Shown piece by piece: positions 7,110 through 15,800 of a stretch of DNA of 64,000 bases (position 1 is its first letter; the number at the start of each line of letters is the position of its first letter). Made by a program: the position numbers and the translations under genes. The stretch is from CAZAQV01 sp964487255 (GTDB taxonomy: Bacteria > Myxococcota_A > Polyangia > Polyangiales > CAZAQV01). The notes under the pieces were generated by a model. That model saw nothing but the letters and a program-made list of their open reading frames with translations. It ran no database searches and had not been told where the DNA came from. The DNA is taken from the NCBI GenBank assembly GCA_964487255.1, contig CAZAQV010000007.1, positions 1 to 64,000 on the forward strand. Direction: 5' to 3'.

Positions 7110-8291
7110 TCAGTCGTCCTTGGACCGGGCAGCGTCCCGCAAGGTCGCTCGCGTGATCGCACCGGATCCAAACCGACTTCGAAGCGAGTCGACCGCGTCT
7201 TGCACAGCGTTGCGCTTCGCCATATTGGGCGCATCTTCCGCTGCAAAGAGTTCTTCTTGCACTCGGACGTCACCAAAGCCGGACACACCGACGCCGACCA
7301 AACGAACCCCGCGCTCAAGGCCGTCAAACTTACTCAAGAGCCGACATGCGGTCTCGTAAATCGTGGTCGCATCTCGCACATCTTCTGCCAAGGCGAGTTG
7401 TCGCGTCTGCAAGCGAAAGTCGGCGTACTTGAGTTTGACGGTAATTGTTCGACCGGCAAGCTCGGCCGCGCGCAAACGCGATGCAACGCGGTCCGATTGC
7501 GCGAGCAGTGCCTTGCGAATGGCCGCATGATCGACCAGGTCTTGCTCGAAGGTTTGCTCCACGCTGATGCTCTTGGCACCGCGTTCGGTGACCACGGGCC
7601 GGTCGTCTTGGCCACGACTAAGACCCTTGACCACCCGCCCCCACGAGCCAAGTTCGCGCGTGAGCATGCCCTCGGATGCGCGCTGTAGGTCGGCAAAGGT
7701 TGGTAACCCCAGCTCCTCCAAGCGCTTGGCGGCCTTCGGCCCCACACCCCACATGCGCCGAACCGGCAGCGGCGCCAAGAACGCCTCAACCTCATGTTGC
7801 TCGACCACCGTGAGCCCGTTGGGTTTATTCACATCGCTCGCGATTTTCGCAACGAACTTATTGGGCGCCACGCCCGCCGACGCCGTTAGTTCGGTGATGG
7901 CCTCGATCTCTTCACGGATACGCTCGGCGATGGTCCGCCCATCGCCAAAAAGTTGTCGGCTTGCGGTGACGTCGAGAAAGGCTTCGTCGATCGAGAGCCC
8001 CTCGACAAGCGGCGTGTAGCGGCGGAAGATAGCGAACACCTCACGACTCACTTCGGCGTAGCGCTCACGTCGGCCTGGCACGACGACCGCGTCTGGGCAC
8101 AAACGCAGGGCCTTGACCATGGGCATGGCGGAGTGCACGCCGTAGGGCCTGGCCTCGTACGACGCCGCCGCCACCACGCCACGACGCGAATGGCCACCGA
8201 CGAGCACGGGTCGTCCGCGCAGCGACGGGTCGTCGCGCTGTTCGACAGAAGCGAAAAACGCGTCCATATCGACGTGGATCACGGTGCGCAC
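7110..8291 (-). CDS. dinB: DNA polymerase IV
   Basis: 393 aa, GTG start. Y-family polymerase: 'HVDMDAFFASVEQRDDPSL' contains the first catalytic Asp and the steric-gate FF, and 'SIDEAFLDV' carries the second Asp-Glu pair. HhH-type residues ('MWGVGPKAAKRLEELG') and the little-finger domain complete a full-length Pol IV. It performs translesion synthesis. No LexA box was identified in the 42-bp divergent gap to the protease gene. The C-terminus lacks an obvious beta-clamp motif, though this was not examined in detail. Confidence 0.96.
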   Translation of the reverse strand: MRTVIHVDMDAFFASVEQRDDPSLRGRPVLVGGHSRRGVVAAASYEARPYGVHSAMPMVKALRLCPDAVVVPGRRERYAEVSREVFAIFRRYTPLVEGLSIDEAFLDVTASRQLFGDGRTIAERIREEIEAITELTASAGVAPNKFVAKIASDVNKPNGLTVVEQHEVEAFLAPLPVRRMWGVGPKAAKRLEELGLPTFADLQRASEGMLTRELGSWGRVVKGLSRGQDDRPVVTERGAKSISVEQTFEQDLVDHAAIRKALLAQSDRVASRLRAAELAGRTITVKLKYADFRLQTRQLALAEDVRDATTIYETACRLLSKFDGLERGVRLVGVGVSGFGDVRVQEELFAAEDAPNMAKRNAVQDAVDSLRSRFGSGAITRATLRDAARSKDD

Positions 8292-8333
8292 AGCCCAGAT
8301 ATATCACGGCCACAATCGCGCTATAGTGGTGTA

Positions 8334-9371
8334 GTGCGTTTCTTCCACGTCGCCGTTGGCCTCGCCGTACTGGGGCTCGTTGGATGTCACGACGCGGTAA
8401 ACCTCGGCGCACGCAAAGAAGCGATCGTCGGAGGTGTCTCGTCATCGCGAGCGTCCGTCGTGGCGCTCAAAAACGACTTGGCCTCGGGTTACTGCACAGC
8501 GACCATGATTGCGCCACGCGTGGCGGTGACAGCCAAACATTGCGTGCAACGGCCGGGCGCCGGAGGACCCGACGAACCTTCGCATTACGAGGTGCGCGTG
8601 GGCAGCGATGCGCAGGCGCCGGACCAAACGTTGCCCGTGCGCGCGCTCTACGCACTGCCTGGCGTATACACCAGCCAAAGCACCGAGCGAGATGGCACAC
8701 TTTACGGCGTCGACGTGGGACTGGTGGTGCTCGAAGAAGCGTCCGGCTTGCCGACTCAACCGATACGGCTTGAGCCGCTCGTCAACCCGCTCGAGCGTAC
8801 GTTCATCACTGTCGGCTACGGCCGCACCGAAGATGGCGAGAACGTACGCAAGCGTGAGGTAGAGCTGATGGCGAGCGAGGTGGCGGTCGACCGCATCCTT
8901 GCGGGACCGGTCGTGTGCCTCGGCGATTCGGGCGGACCGCTCATTCAAAAAGACGACGCGCTGCTGGTCGCGGTCACCTCGTACGGGATTGGTGCGTGCG
9001 GCAGCGGCTCATCGGCGTTCAACACGTTCGCGGGCATGGGCGAGCTCTTCGCGCAAGCGCTCGCACAAACGGGCTCGTGCCTAAGCGACGCGCAATGCCC
9101 TAGCGATGAGACCTGCGAGCACGACAAGCCTGCGTCCGCTGTGGGCCAGTGCCAGCCACAGGTCGTCGACGCCGCAATCGACGCCAGCGCCGATACGCAA
9201 ACCGACGCCGCGCACAGAGACGCGGCAAACGCACCACGCGCCGCATCCTCTGCAACAGGCGGCGCTTGCAATATAGGCTCGGCACCAACCCACACCCTGT
9301 GGTGGCTCCTGGCTATTTTTGCGCTGGCACGTAGGTCCCCATCTCTTGTAGCCTCCTTGCAGAGGCTATGA
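8334..9371 (+). CDS. secreted trypsin-like serine protease with MYXO-CTERM-like tail
   Basis: 345 aa from GTG at 8334. The signal sequence ends at 'LGLVGC' (lipobox-like). The S1 chymotrypsin fold begins after 'EAIVGG', with catalytic His in 'VTAKHC', Asp in 'YGVDVGLVVLE' and Ser in 'CLGDSGGPL'. A Cys-rich 'CLSDAQCPSDETC' module and an Asp/Ala-rich linker follow. The end is 'GGACNIG...LWWLLAIFALARRS', a Cys-TM-Arg arrangement like MYXO-CTERM surface anchors but with an extra tail. The stop overlaps the next gene by ATGA, so they are co-translated. Confidence 0.88.
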   Translation: MRFFHVAVGLAVLGLVGCHDAVNLGARKEAIVGGVSSSRASVVALKNDLASGYCTATMIAPRVAVTAKHCVQRPGAGGPDEPSHYEVRVGSDAQAPDQTLPVRALYALPGVYTSQSTERDGTLYGVDVGLVVLEEASGLPTQPIRLEPLVNPLERTFITVGYGRTEDGENVRKREVELMASEVAVDRILAGPVVCLGDSGGPLIQKDDALLVAVTSYGIGACGSGSSAFNTFAGMGELFAQALAQTGSCLSDAQCPSDETCEHDKPASAVGQCQPQVVDAAIDASADTQTDAAHRDAANAPRAASSATGGACNIGSAPTHTLWWLLAIFALARRSPSLVASLQRL

Positions 9372-9958
9372 TGACCACCACGAAACTCGCACTCTCGTTT
9401 GGACTCGTTGGCATGCTCGCACTCGGCTGCGGCAACAAGGCCGAAGAAGAAGCCGCCGCCAAGGCCGCCGCAGAGGCCACCGCCGAAGCCCAGGCCGCCG
9501 CCGACAACGCCGCCCAAGAAACCGAGAAGAAAATGGAGCAGCTCAAGAAAATCGCCGAGGAGCAAGCTGCGGCACAGACTGCGGACGAGCATCCGACCAT
9601 CGAGGGCGAGTGCGGCGGCGAGGTGGAAGGGCAGCAACTGTGCCCAATGGAAAAGTGGATGGAAGAAAACACCAAGGCTGCCGTCGAAGAGCGCGACTTA
9701 GAAGCGCTCGCTGCGGCGCTTCACAAGATGGAGTTCATGGCACCCGTCGAAGAGTGGAACGACGGTGAGGACGGCTGGGCAAAAATCGCGCGCCGCGGCG
9801 CGGTCGCAGCCGAGAAGGGCAAGTTCAAAGAAGCACGCGCTTCGTGCAAGAGTTGCCACAAGGCGCATAAAGAAGAGTTCCAAGAGAAGTACCGCAAGCG
9901 GCTCATGCCGGAGCTGCCCGAGGACGCAGAAAAGGGTCGCTCCGACCTGGAAATCTAG
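9368..9958 (+). CDS. lipoprotein with C-terminal CxxCH haem motif (cytochrome c'-like)
   Basis: 196 aa. Signal peptide with lipobox 'MLALGC', then a long Ala/Glu/Lys-rich region (about residues 25-70) that should be helical or coiled coil. A domain follows with a conserved-looking CEGG..C pair, ending in 'ARASCKSCHKAHKEEFQEKY'. A C-terminal CxxCH on a helix is the layout of c' and c556-type cytochromes, so a single c-type haem is plausible. No c-type maturation genes are in the window. It is coupled to the protease by a 4-nt overlap. Confidence 0.7.
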   Translation: MMTTTKLALSFGLVGMLALGCGNKAEEEAAAKAAAEATAEAQAAADNAAQETEKKMEQLKKIAEEQAAAQTADEHPTIEGECGGEVEGQQLCPMEKWMEENTKAAVEERDLEALAAALHKMEFMAPVEEWNDGEDGWAKIARRGAVAAEKGKFKEARASCKSCHKAHKEEFQEKYRKRLMPELPEDAEKGRSDLEI

Positions 9959-9965
9959 CTGACGC

Positions 9966-10361
9966 ATGACCGAACCCCGCGACGCCCTGCGAATCCCTGC
10001 CATCGGGTTGATGGTCAACGCCGGTGGCGTGATCATCGCCAACTTGGTGCTCATCATTGGCACCTCGCTAGGCATGACGCTGGGCGGGATGGGTGTGTTC
10101 GGCGACGCTGAGGTCACCGAGAAAATCACCAACGGCGCCATCAACATCGCCAGCTCCATCACCGGGATTCTCGTTTGCACCTATATCGTGTGGAGCGCGC
10201 TGCAGATGCTCAAGCTCCAAAATCGCTCGCACGCCATCGCGGGCGCCGTGCTTTCGATGATTCCTTGCTTCACCGTCTGCTGCTGTATTACCAGTGCGCC
10301 GTTCGCGATTTGGGCCTTGGTGGTTCTTCGCCGACCTGAAGTCGAGTCGGCGTTTCAATAA
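9966..10361 (+). CDS. small four-helix membrane protein
   Basis: 131 aa with hydrophobic segments near residues 10-35, 55-80 and 88-125, the last split by a Cys cluster 'PCFTVCCCITSAP'. I do not recognise a family. It sits 7 nt after the cytochrome-like lipoprotein and 4 nt before the transporter gene, so it is operonic with both. An adaptor or assembly role at the membrane is possible but unsupported. Confidence 0.65.
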   Translation: MTEPRDALRIPAIGLMVNAGGVIIANLVLIIGTSLGMTLGGMGVFGDAEVTEKITNGAINIASSITGILVCTYIVWSALQMLKLQNRSHAIAGAVLSMIPCFTVCCCITSAPFAIWALVVLRRPEVESAFQ

Positions 10362-10365
10362 CATC

Positions 10366-11079
10366 GTGGAAACCGCACCACCGCTACCGCGTTCCGAGAA
10401 GATCTACTTCGGTCTCGCAGCCACCTTCGTGACGCTTCTTGTGCTTACGAACGTGGTGGGGCTCAAGCTCTTTCGCGCGCCGTTTTTCCCTGAAGTCGCG
10501 CTGCCTGCAAGCATCGTGGCCTACCCGATTACCTTCTTGGTCACCGACGTGGTCTCGGAGTTCTACGGACAAAAGCGCGCCGATTTTTTGGTTCTGCTTG
10601 GTTTTGGCATGAGCATGCTTGCGTTGGTCGTGCTCCAAGTCGCAACCGCAACCATGCCCCACCCGGCGTGGGCCGCCGGGGACCTCCCCTTTTATGCCGA
10701 CGAAGCAGGTTACCAAAAAGCATTCGAGTCGGTTTTTTCGATCAACAGCACACTCCTTTTTGCGTCGATGAGTGCCTACCTCTCGGCGCAACTCATCGAC
10801 AACCGACTTTTTCACTTCTGGAAGCGCTTCACCAAGGGCAAACACCTTTGGCTTCGCAACAACGGTTCGACGATGATATCGCAGCTGGTCGACACCCTCG
10901 TCGTGGGCTGCATCCTCTACTATTGGGGCTTCGGCATGACGTTTGAAGTCGGCCTGTCGATCATGATTGCGATGTACACAACGAAGCTCACCATCGCGGC
11001 GTTCGACACGCCCTTCATCTACATCATCGTGTCTGTGCTCCGTCGTTACATCCGTCATGAAGCGATCGAAGTTCGATGA
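10366..11079 (+). CDS. yhhQ: queuosine precursor transporter (YhhQ/VUT family)
   Basis: 237 aa from GTG at 10366, just after the preceding stop; an upstream extension would overlap that gene. About six membrane helices. The family signature is clear: 'PASIVAYPITFLVTDVVSEFYGQKRA', and later 'STMISQLVDTLVVGCILYYWG'. YhhQ proteins import preQ0/preQ1-type 7-deazaguanines for tRNA queuosine modification. It overlaps the following pteridine-reductase-like gene by ATGA. The pairing with pterin genes is noteworthy because both pathways start from GTP cyclohydrolase I products. Confidence 0.88.
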   Translation: METAPPLPRSEKIYFGLAATFVTLLVLTNVVGLKLFRAPFFPEVALPASIVAYPITFLVTDVVSEFYGQKRADFLVLLGFGMSMLALVVLQVATATMPHPAWAAGDLPFYADEAGYQKAFESVFSINSTLLFASMSAYLSAQLIDNRLFHFWKRFTKGKHLWLRNNGSTMISQLVDTLVVGCILYYWGFGMTFEVGLSIMIAMYTTKLTIAAFDTPFIYIIVSVLRRYIRHEAIEVR

Positions 11080-11834
11080 GTGCGGAGTACCCGATTGCGG
11101 TCGTCACAGGCGGCGCCAAGCGCGTCGGTCGGGCGATCTGCCTCGAACTCGCCGCACACGGCTACGAAGTGTGGGTACACTACGGCCGCTCAAAAACCGA
11201 AGCGAGCCAGCTGTGCGAACAGATTCGCGCCGCGGGCGGCGAAGCGAAAACCTTTTGCGCCGACCTCAGCCAACGCGACGGGCAAGACGCGCTCGTCAGG
11301 GCGCTCTTGTCGGGGCTCGGCCAGCGAAAGCTCGGGCTCCTGGTTCACAATGCATCGGTGTTTGACGAACAAAAGCTCGAGTCGCTGAGCGACGAGGCGC
11401 TCGACCAGGCGCTCGCGATTCATGCGGCGGGGCCACTTCGACTGACGCGCGCGCTTGCGCCGCACATGCGACGCGACCGTGAGGGTGCCCTGGTGGTGAT
11501 GATGCTCGACGCAGCCCTTCTTCGACCGCCCCCTCACCATGCCCATTATTCAGCGAGCAAAGGCGCGCTGGCTGCGCTGGTGCCCGCGCTATGCCGCGAT
11601 CTAGCTCCCAGCATTCGCGTGGTCGGCATTAGCCCGGGACAGGTTTGCTGGCCCGAGGGCTATGACGACGAGAAGCGCGAGACGCTGCGCGCGCGCATCC
11701 CACAGAAGCGCGTCGGGACACCCGAAGAGGTTGCCAAGCTCGTGCGCTTTTTGGCGACAGAAGGGACCTATATCAACGGTGTGCAAATCGCCATCGACGG
11801 CGGCGCCTCGACCGTCGGTATCGATCGAGGCTAA
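11076..11834 (+). CDS. short-chain dehydrogenase, pteridine-reductase-like
   Basis: 252 aa SDR. 'VVTGGAKRVGRAI' is the cofactor loop with an Arg after the Gly motif, as in NADPH-using PTR1/FolM. 'LVHNASVF' is the NNAG-equivalent, 'MMLDAALLRPPPHHAHYSAS' has the catalytic Tyr and YSASK, and the C-terminus 'GTYINGVQIAIDGG' is classical. The catalytic Ser position is Asp, as in PTR1-type reductases. The position immediately before folB supports dihydropterin/dihydrofolate reduction. Other SDR substrates cannot be excluded. Confidence 0.8.
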   Translation: MSAEYPIAVVTGGAKRVGRAICLELAAHGYEVWVHYGRSKTEASQLCEQIRAAGGEAKTFCADLSQRDGQDALVRALLSGLGQRKLGLLVHNASVFDEQKLESLSDEALDQALAIHAAGPLRLTRALAPHMRRDREGALVVMMLDAALLRPPPHHAHYSASKGALAALVPALCRDLAPSIRVVGISPGQVCWPEGYDDEKRETLRARIPQKRVGTPEEVAKLVRFLATEGTYINGVQIAIDGGASTVGIDRG

Positions 11835-11843
11835 AAGGACGCG

Positions 11844-12485
11844 ATGGACCAGGTACGTCTCAAGTCCTTGCGCTTTGACACCATCGTGGGGATCCTCGAT
11901 TCCGAACGCATCACGCCGCAACCCATCGAACTCGATATTTCCCTGGAGCTCGACCTGCTGCAGTGCGGAAAAACGGGAAATCTGGAACTCGGCGTCGACT
12001 ACGCGCAGGTCATGGACGAGCTGATGTTTCTGACCAAAGCCGGGCAGTTCGAACTGCTCGAGTCGCTGTGCCTTGCGACTTGCACGCTGCTCCTTCACCC
12101 ACCGCATCGCCCAGCGACCGAGAAGGTCTCGATCACAGCCACGAAACCGTCCATCCTCGCGCCACACACCAGCCCGTGCATTGCCATGACTGCTACGGCG
12201 CAAAGACTGCCAGCACCAGTGCTGACGCCTCGAACCGAGGGGGTCGAGGTCGCACAAATCCTTGAGACGAAATGCGTGCGCGTCGAGAGGTTGCGCTTGC
12301 ACGCGGACACCCCCTGGTCATCTGAGCGCCCATGCTACTCGTACTGCTTGGGCTCAGCGCTCAGCAATGAAGACCGCACACGCGCCGTACTCCGCCCAAT
12401 GACGACCATCGCGGCGAGCGACGAGACGACGGATTGGCTCGTCGTGACGCGTCTCGCCGGACGCACTCCACGAACGAGCGCGTAA
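11844..12485 (+). CDS. folB: dihydroneopterin aldolase with C-terminal extension
   Basis: 213 aa; FolB is usually about 120 aa. The first 115 residues align with dihydroneopterin aldolase: Glu of 'ILDSERITPQ', Tyr of 'GVDYAQVMDEL', Glu of 'FELLESLCLAT' and Lys of 'ITATKPSIL' match the four catalytic positions, so activity is expected (7,8-dihydroneopterin to 6-hydroxymethyl-dihydropterin plus glycolaldehyde). The last roughly 95 residues ('VEVAQILETKCVRVERLRLH...') form an extra domain with short beta-like segments that I cannot name. 9 nt after the SDR gene. Confidence 0.85.
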   Translation: MDQVRLKSLRFDTIVGILDSERITPQPIELDISLELDLLQCGKTGNLELGVDYAQVMDELMFLTKAGQFELLESLCLATCTLLLHPPHRPATEKVSITATKPSILAPHTSPCIAMTATAQRLPAPVLTPRTEGVEVAQILETKCVRVERLRLHADTPWSSERPCYSYCLGSALSNEDRTRAVLRPMTTIAASDETTDWLVVTRLAGRTPRTSA

Positions 12486-12487
12486 GA

Positions 12488-12806
12488 ATGCGCACACAGG
12501 AGGGTGTGGCGATCGTCAAACTTAATCGACCAGAGAAACGCAACGGGCTTGACCTAGCCATGTTCGAGTCAATCATCGAAGCAGCTTCGAAGTTCAAACG
12601 ACGCATCGATCCGCGCGGTGCTCCGGTGCGGCGAAGGTAGAGCATTTTGCGCCTGCTCAAGCGCCGACCAGGCTTGGCTGCGAACGTCGCCCACCGCGTA
12701 CACGTACAAATGGGGGCTCACCCCTGACGTGGGCATCACGCAGACACTGTTTCGCTTGGTACGCGCCGACCAAGAGCGCTCGCGGCCGAATGAACGCCTG
12801 CGGTAG
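12488..12806 (+). pseudogene. broken enoyl-CoA hydratase/isomerase (crotonase) gene
   Basis: The first reading frame starts at ATG 12488 and gives a normal crotonase N-terminus ('VAIVKLNRPEKRNGLDLAMF'), then stops at 12639. From about 12600 the next frame continues with 'SIRAVLRCGEGRAFCA', so one frameshift is evident. After that about 80-100 residues are missing, and the sequence resumes at 'YKWGLTPDVGITQTLFRLV', which belongs in the middle of the family, then ends. The 3' part is antisense to the NRPS 3' end. A decayed beta-oxidation or side-chain gene. Confidence 0.8.
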
Positions 12807-15800
12807 GAGACTCGGCGCGGCGCACTTTGTCGAGGTGCTCTTGCTTCTCAATCGATTGCACCAAAATCCTCGCCACGTCCTGAACATGCGGTGGCCGAAG
12901 CAAAGCGTCGTGCTCCGCAAAGATGTCCCGCACTTCAAGACACCCCCTCGCAGCATGCTCTCCCCAGCCGTAATCGTACTCTTCGAGTTGACCCGACACC
13001 TCCAACGCAGTCTTGATCAGGAGCATGGGTCCATCGTAGCGCCCGGTCCGGTGTTGACGGGCCGCATTGATGTTCCTTGTGTACACTTCGGAGCGGTGCT
13101 TAAACGGGCCACGATCGACCTCGAGGGCAAAGACTTTCCGCGGGTCTTTTCGCTGTCGATCGCGAAGTAGACTCTGCGCCTTGCGTTTTAGGTGCCTGAT
13201 CACCCCCTGCCCCTCGTGCGCGAGAAGACGGGTGTTCCGCAGCATCTCAGTGGCCGGAGACCGATTCGGCCACGCTTCAAGTAGGGCGACCAAGCCAACC
13301 CCTCTTCCCTCACGTTGGCGTTGCAGAGCGACCTCAAGTGCCAAATGCGCACCAAAGCACCACCCGGCAAGATGAACGGTGCCCGAACCCACCACCTCCT
13401 CGATCTGATCAGCATAACAGCGCGCGAGCTCTTGGATACTCCACTGCTCTGCGCCAAGCTTGTCCACCAAAGTCAGGCCCTGAAGTCCGTAGATCGGCCG
13501 ATCCGGAGGGAGATGTTGCGCAAGCGGTCCGTAGTGAAGCAAGTCGCCGGGTACCGAATGAAACACAAAAAGAGGCGCCTTGTTCCCCTCTTCACGCAAC
13601 ACCACGACGGTATCGGTCTGGCTCGTTTCCGCGGTCTGCAGCACTGCGAGACGTGCGAGCGAAGCAACCGTTGGGCTGCGCATGATGTCCGTCGGCTGAA
13701 GCGATAGACCGCGTCGATGCACGTGCTCGACGAGGCGAATCGCGTCGAGCGAACTACCTCCGATGGAAAAGAAATTGTCGTGGATACCAGGGTTGAAACC
13801 GAGCACTTCATTCCAGGAAGCGACCAGCGCCTCCTCGACCGGCGTGCGCGGGGGCTCCTCGCGCAATCCCCCCTGTGCCGTCGAGTTCCAAGCCAGGTCC
13901 TCGAACGGAAGCGCCTTTCTATCGACCTTGCCGCTGGGGTTGAGCTTGAATTGCTCAACGCGGTGGATCGCGGCAGGAACCATGTACGTCGGCAAGTTCT
14001 CCGTCAACGCTTTGCGGCAAACCTGGCGAAGCTCTTCATCACCAACGGAGGCCGCTTCAGCACGCACAAATGCAACCAAGGTCCGACCGCGCCCGTCGAC
14101 GTTCGCAACCCCAACAACCGCCTCGGCGACGACATCGACCTGCCGCAAGATGGTTTCAATTTCGCCGAGTTCAATTCGATAGCCGCGTATCTTGACCTGG
14201 TTGTCAAAACGCTCGAGCCACTCCAGGCTACCATCAGCAAGCCAGCGGACTTTGTCACCGCTATCATAGAGTCGCCGCCCTTGCCCTGGCTCGAAGGGGT
14301 CGTCCATGAATTTTTCTGCGTTAAGCGCGGAGCGCGCAAGGTAGCCCAGGCATACGCCGGGTCCCCCGATCCACAAGCGACCCGGCACGCCGACGGGGAC
14401 TTGTCTGTGGTTTTCGTCGAGGACGTAGCACCGGTAGTTGGCAATGGGCTTGCCGATGCGAATCGGTAGGCTTGCATCTTCAAACTGATGCATCGTCGTG
14501 ATCACCGTACATTCGGTCGGACCGTAGCCGTTCCAAAGCTCCCCGACTCTGGGCAAAAGGTCGGCCACAAGTTCAGCCGAAACGGCCTCACCCGCGGTCA
14601 CCGCGCGTAGGTCTCGTTTCCCTTCCCAACCAGACTCAAGGATGCTTTGCCAAATCGAGGGCGTCAGCAGTGTGCTGCGAATATCAAACTCTTCGAAGTG
14701 CTTGATGATCACGGGCGGATTGAGCGCGGCGTTCCGGTCGGCGATCGCACAACTCGCACCGGCGATCAGCGGCACGAACAGGTCTGCGACAGACCCGTCG
14801 AACGAGATTGAAAGGACCATCAAAGACGTATCCCCGGGCTCGTAGCGCGTCACGCGTTTTTGGTAAGCCTGGAGATAGTTGCTCAAAGCGGCATGATGGG
14901 TTGGCACGCCTTTGGGCTGACCTGTCGAGCCTGAGGTGTGGATGATGTATGCGCACGCATCGGGTGGAATCGACGGGGGCTGCCAGTCCCGCGGCGGCGC
15001 AGCGTCGAGTTCTTTGCGGTCCGCCCCGAGGTAGAAAACCGCCTCGCGACCGACCAGTAGAGCGTCGCCGGATCTGAGGAGCCCTACGTGCTCGTCGTGC
15101 ACGATTGCAGCTTGTACTTTCGCGTCGTCTAACACGCAGCCGATCCGAGCGCTCGGATAGGTCGGGTCGATCGGCACATATGCGCAGCCAGCGCGCATCA
15201 CGCCAAGCAAGACAGGGAGAAGTTCTTCGGTACGGTTCATGACTACCGCGACACGGTCCCCCGGCGCGGCGCCGCGCGTGTGAAGTGCGTAGCAAACCCT
15301 CTCGGAGAAGGTTTGCACCTCCTGGTAGGTCAAGGAACGCTCTTGGTAGCGCGAGCACGGACGCTCCCCATGGAGTTCAACTTGACGGTCAAAAAGCTCG
15401 ATAACGTTTCCCGTGTCAAATGCGACGTCCGTATCGTTCCAGCGCGCAACGGTAGACGCGTGTTGTTGGGGGCTGGCGAGCGAAAGTGCTTCAAGGGCGG
15501 TGTGTGATTCGTCGATGGCATGACGCAAGAGAGCTTCGAACCCACGCATGACGCGAGCCAACGATCCCTCCGAAAACTCGCTTTTCCAGTAGCTGCATTC
15601 GACGGCAAGGCCGGATTTCGCTTCGGAGATATCGATGGAAAGCGGAAACTGCGCAAACGGCCTTCGCAACCTGGCCATCTCGTACTCGAGACCTTCAAAT
15701 GCAACATCACGGGTTCCGGCAGCAAAGCTAATCGTCACTGTCGAAAGAGGCGTTCGGCCGTCTTTTCGCGACAAATCGAGTTCTCGCACAAGGCGACCGA

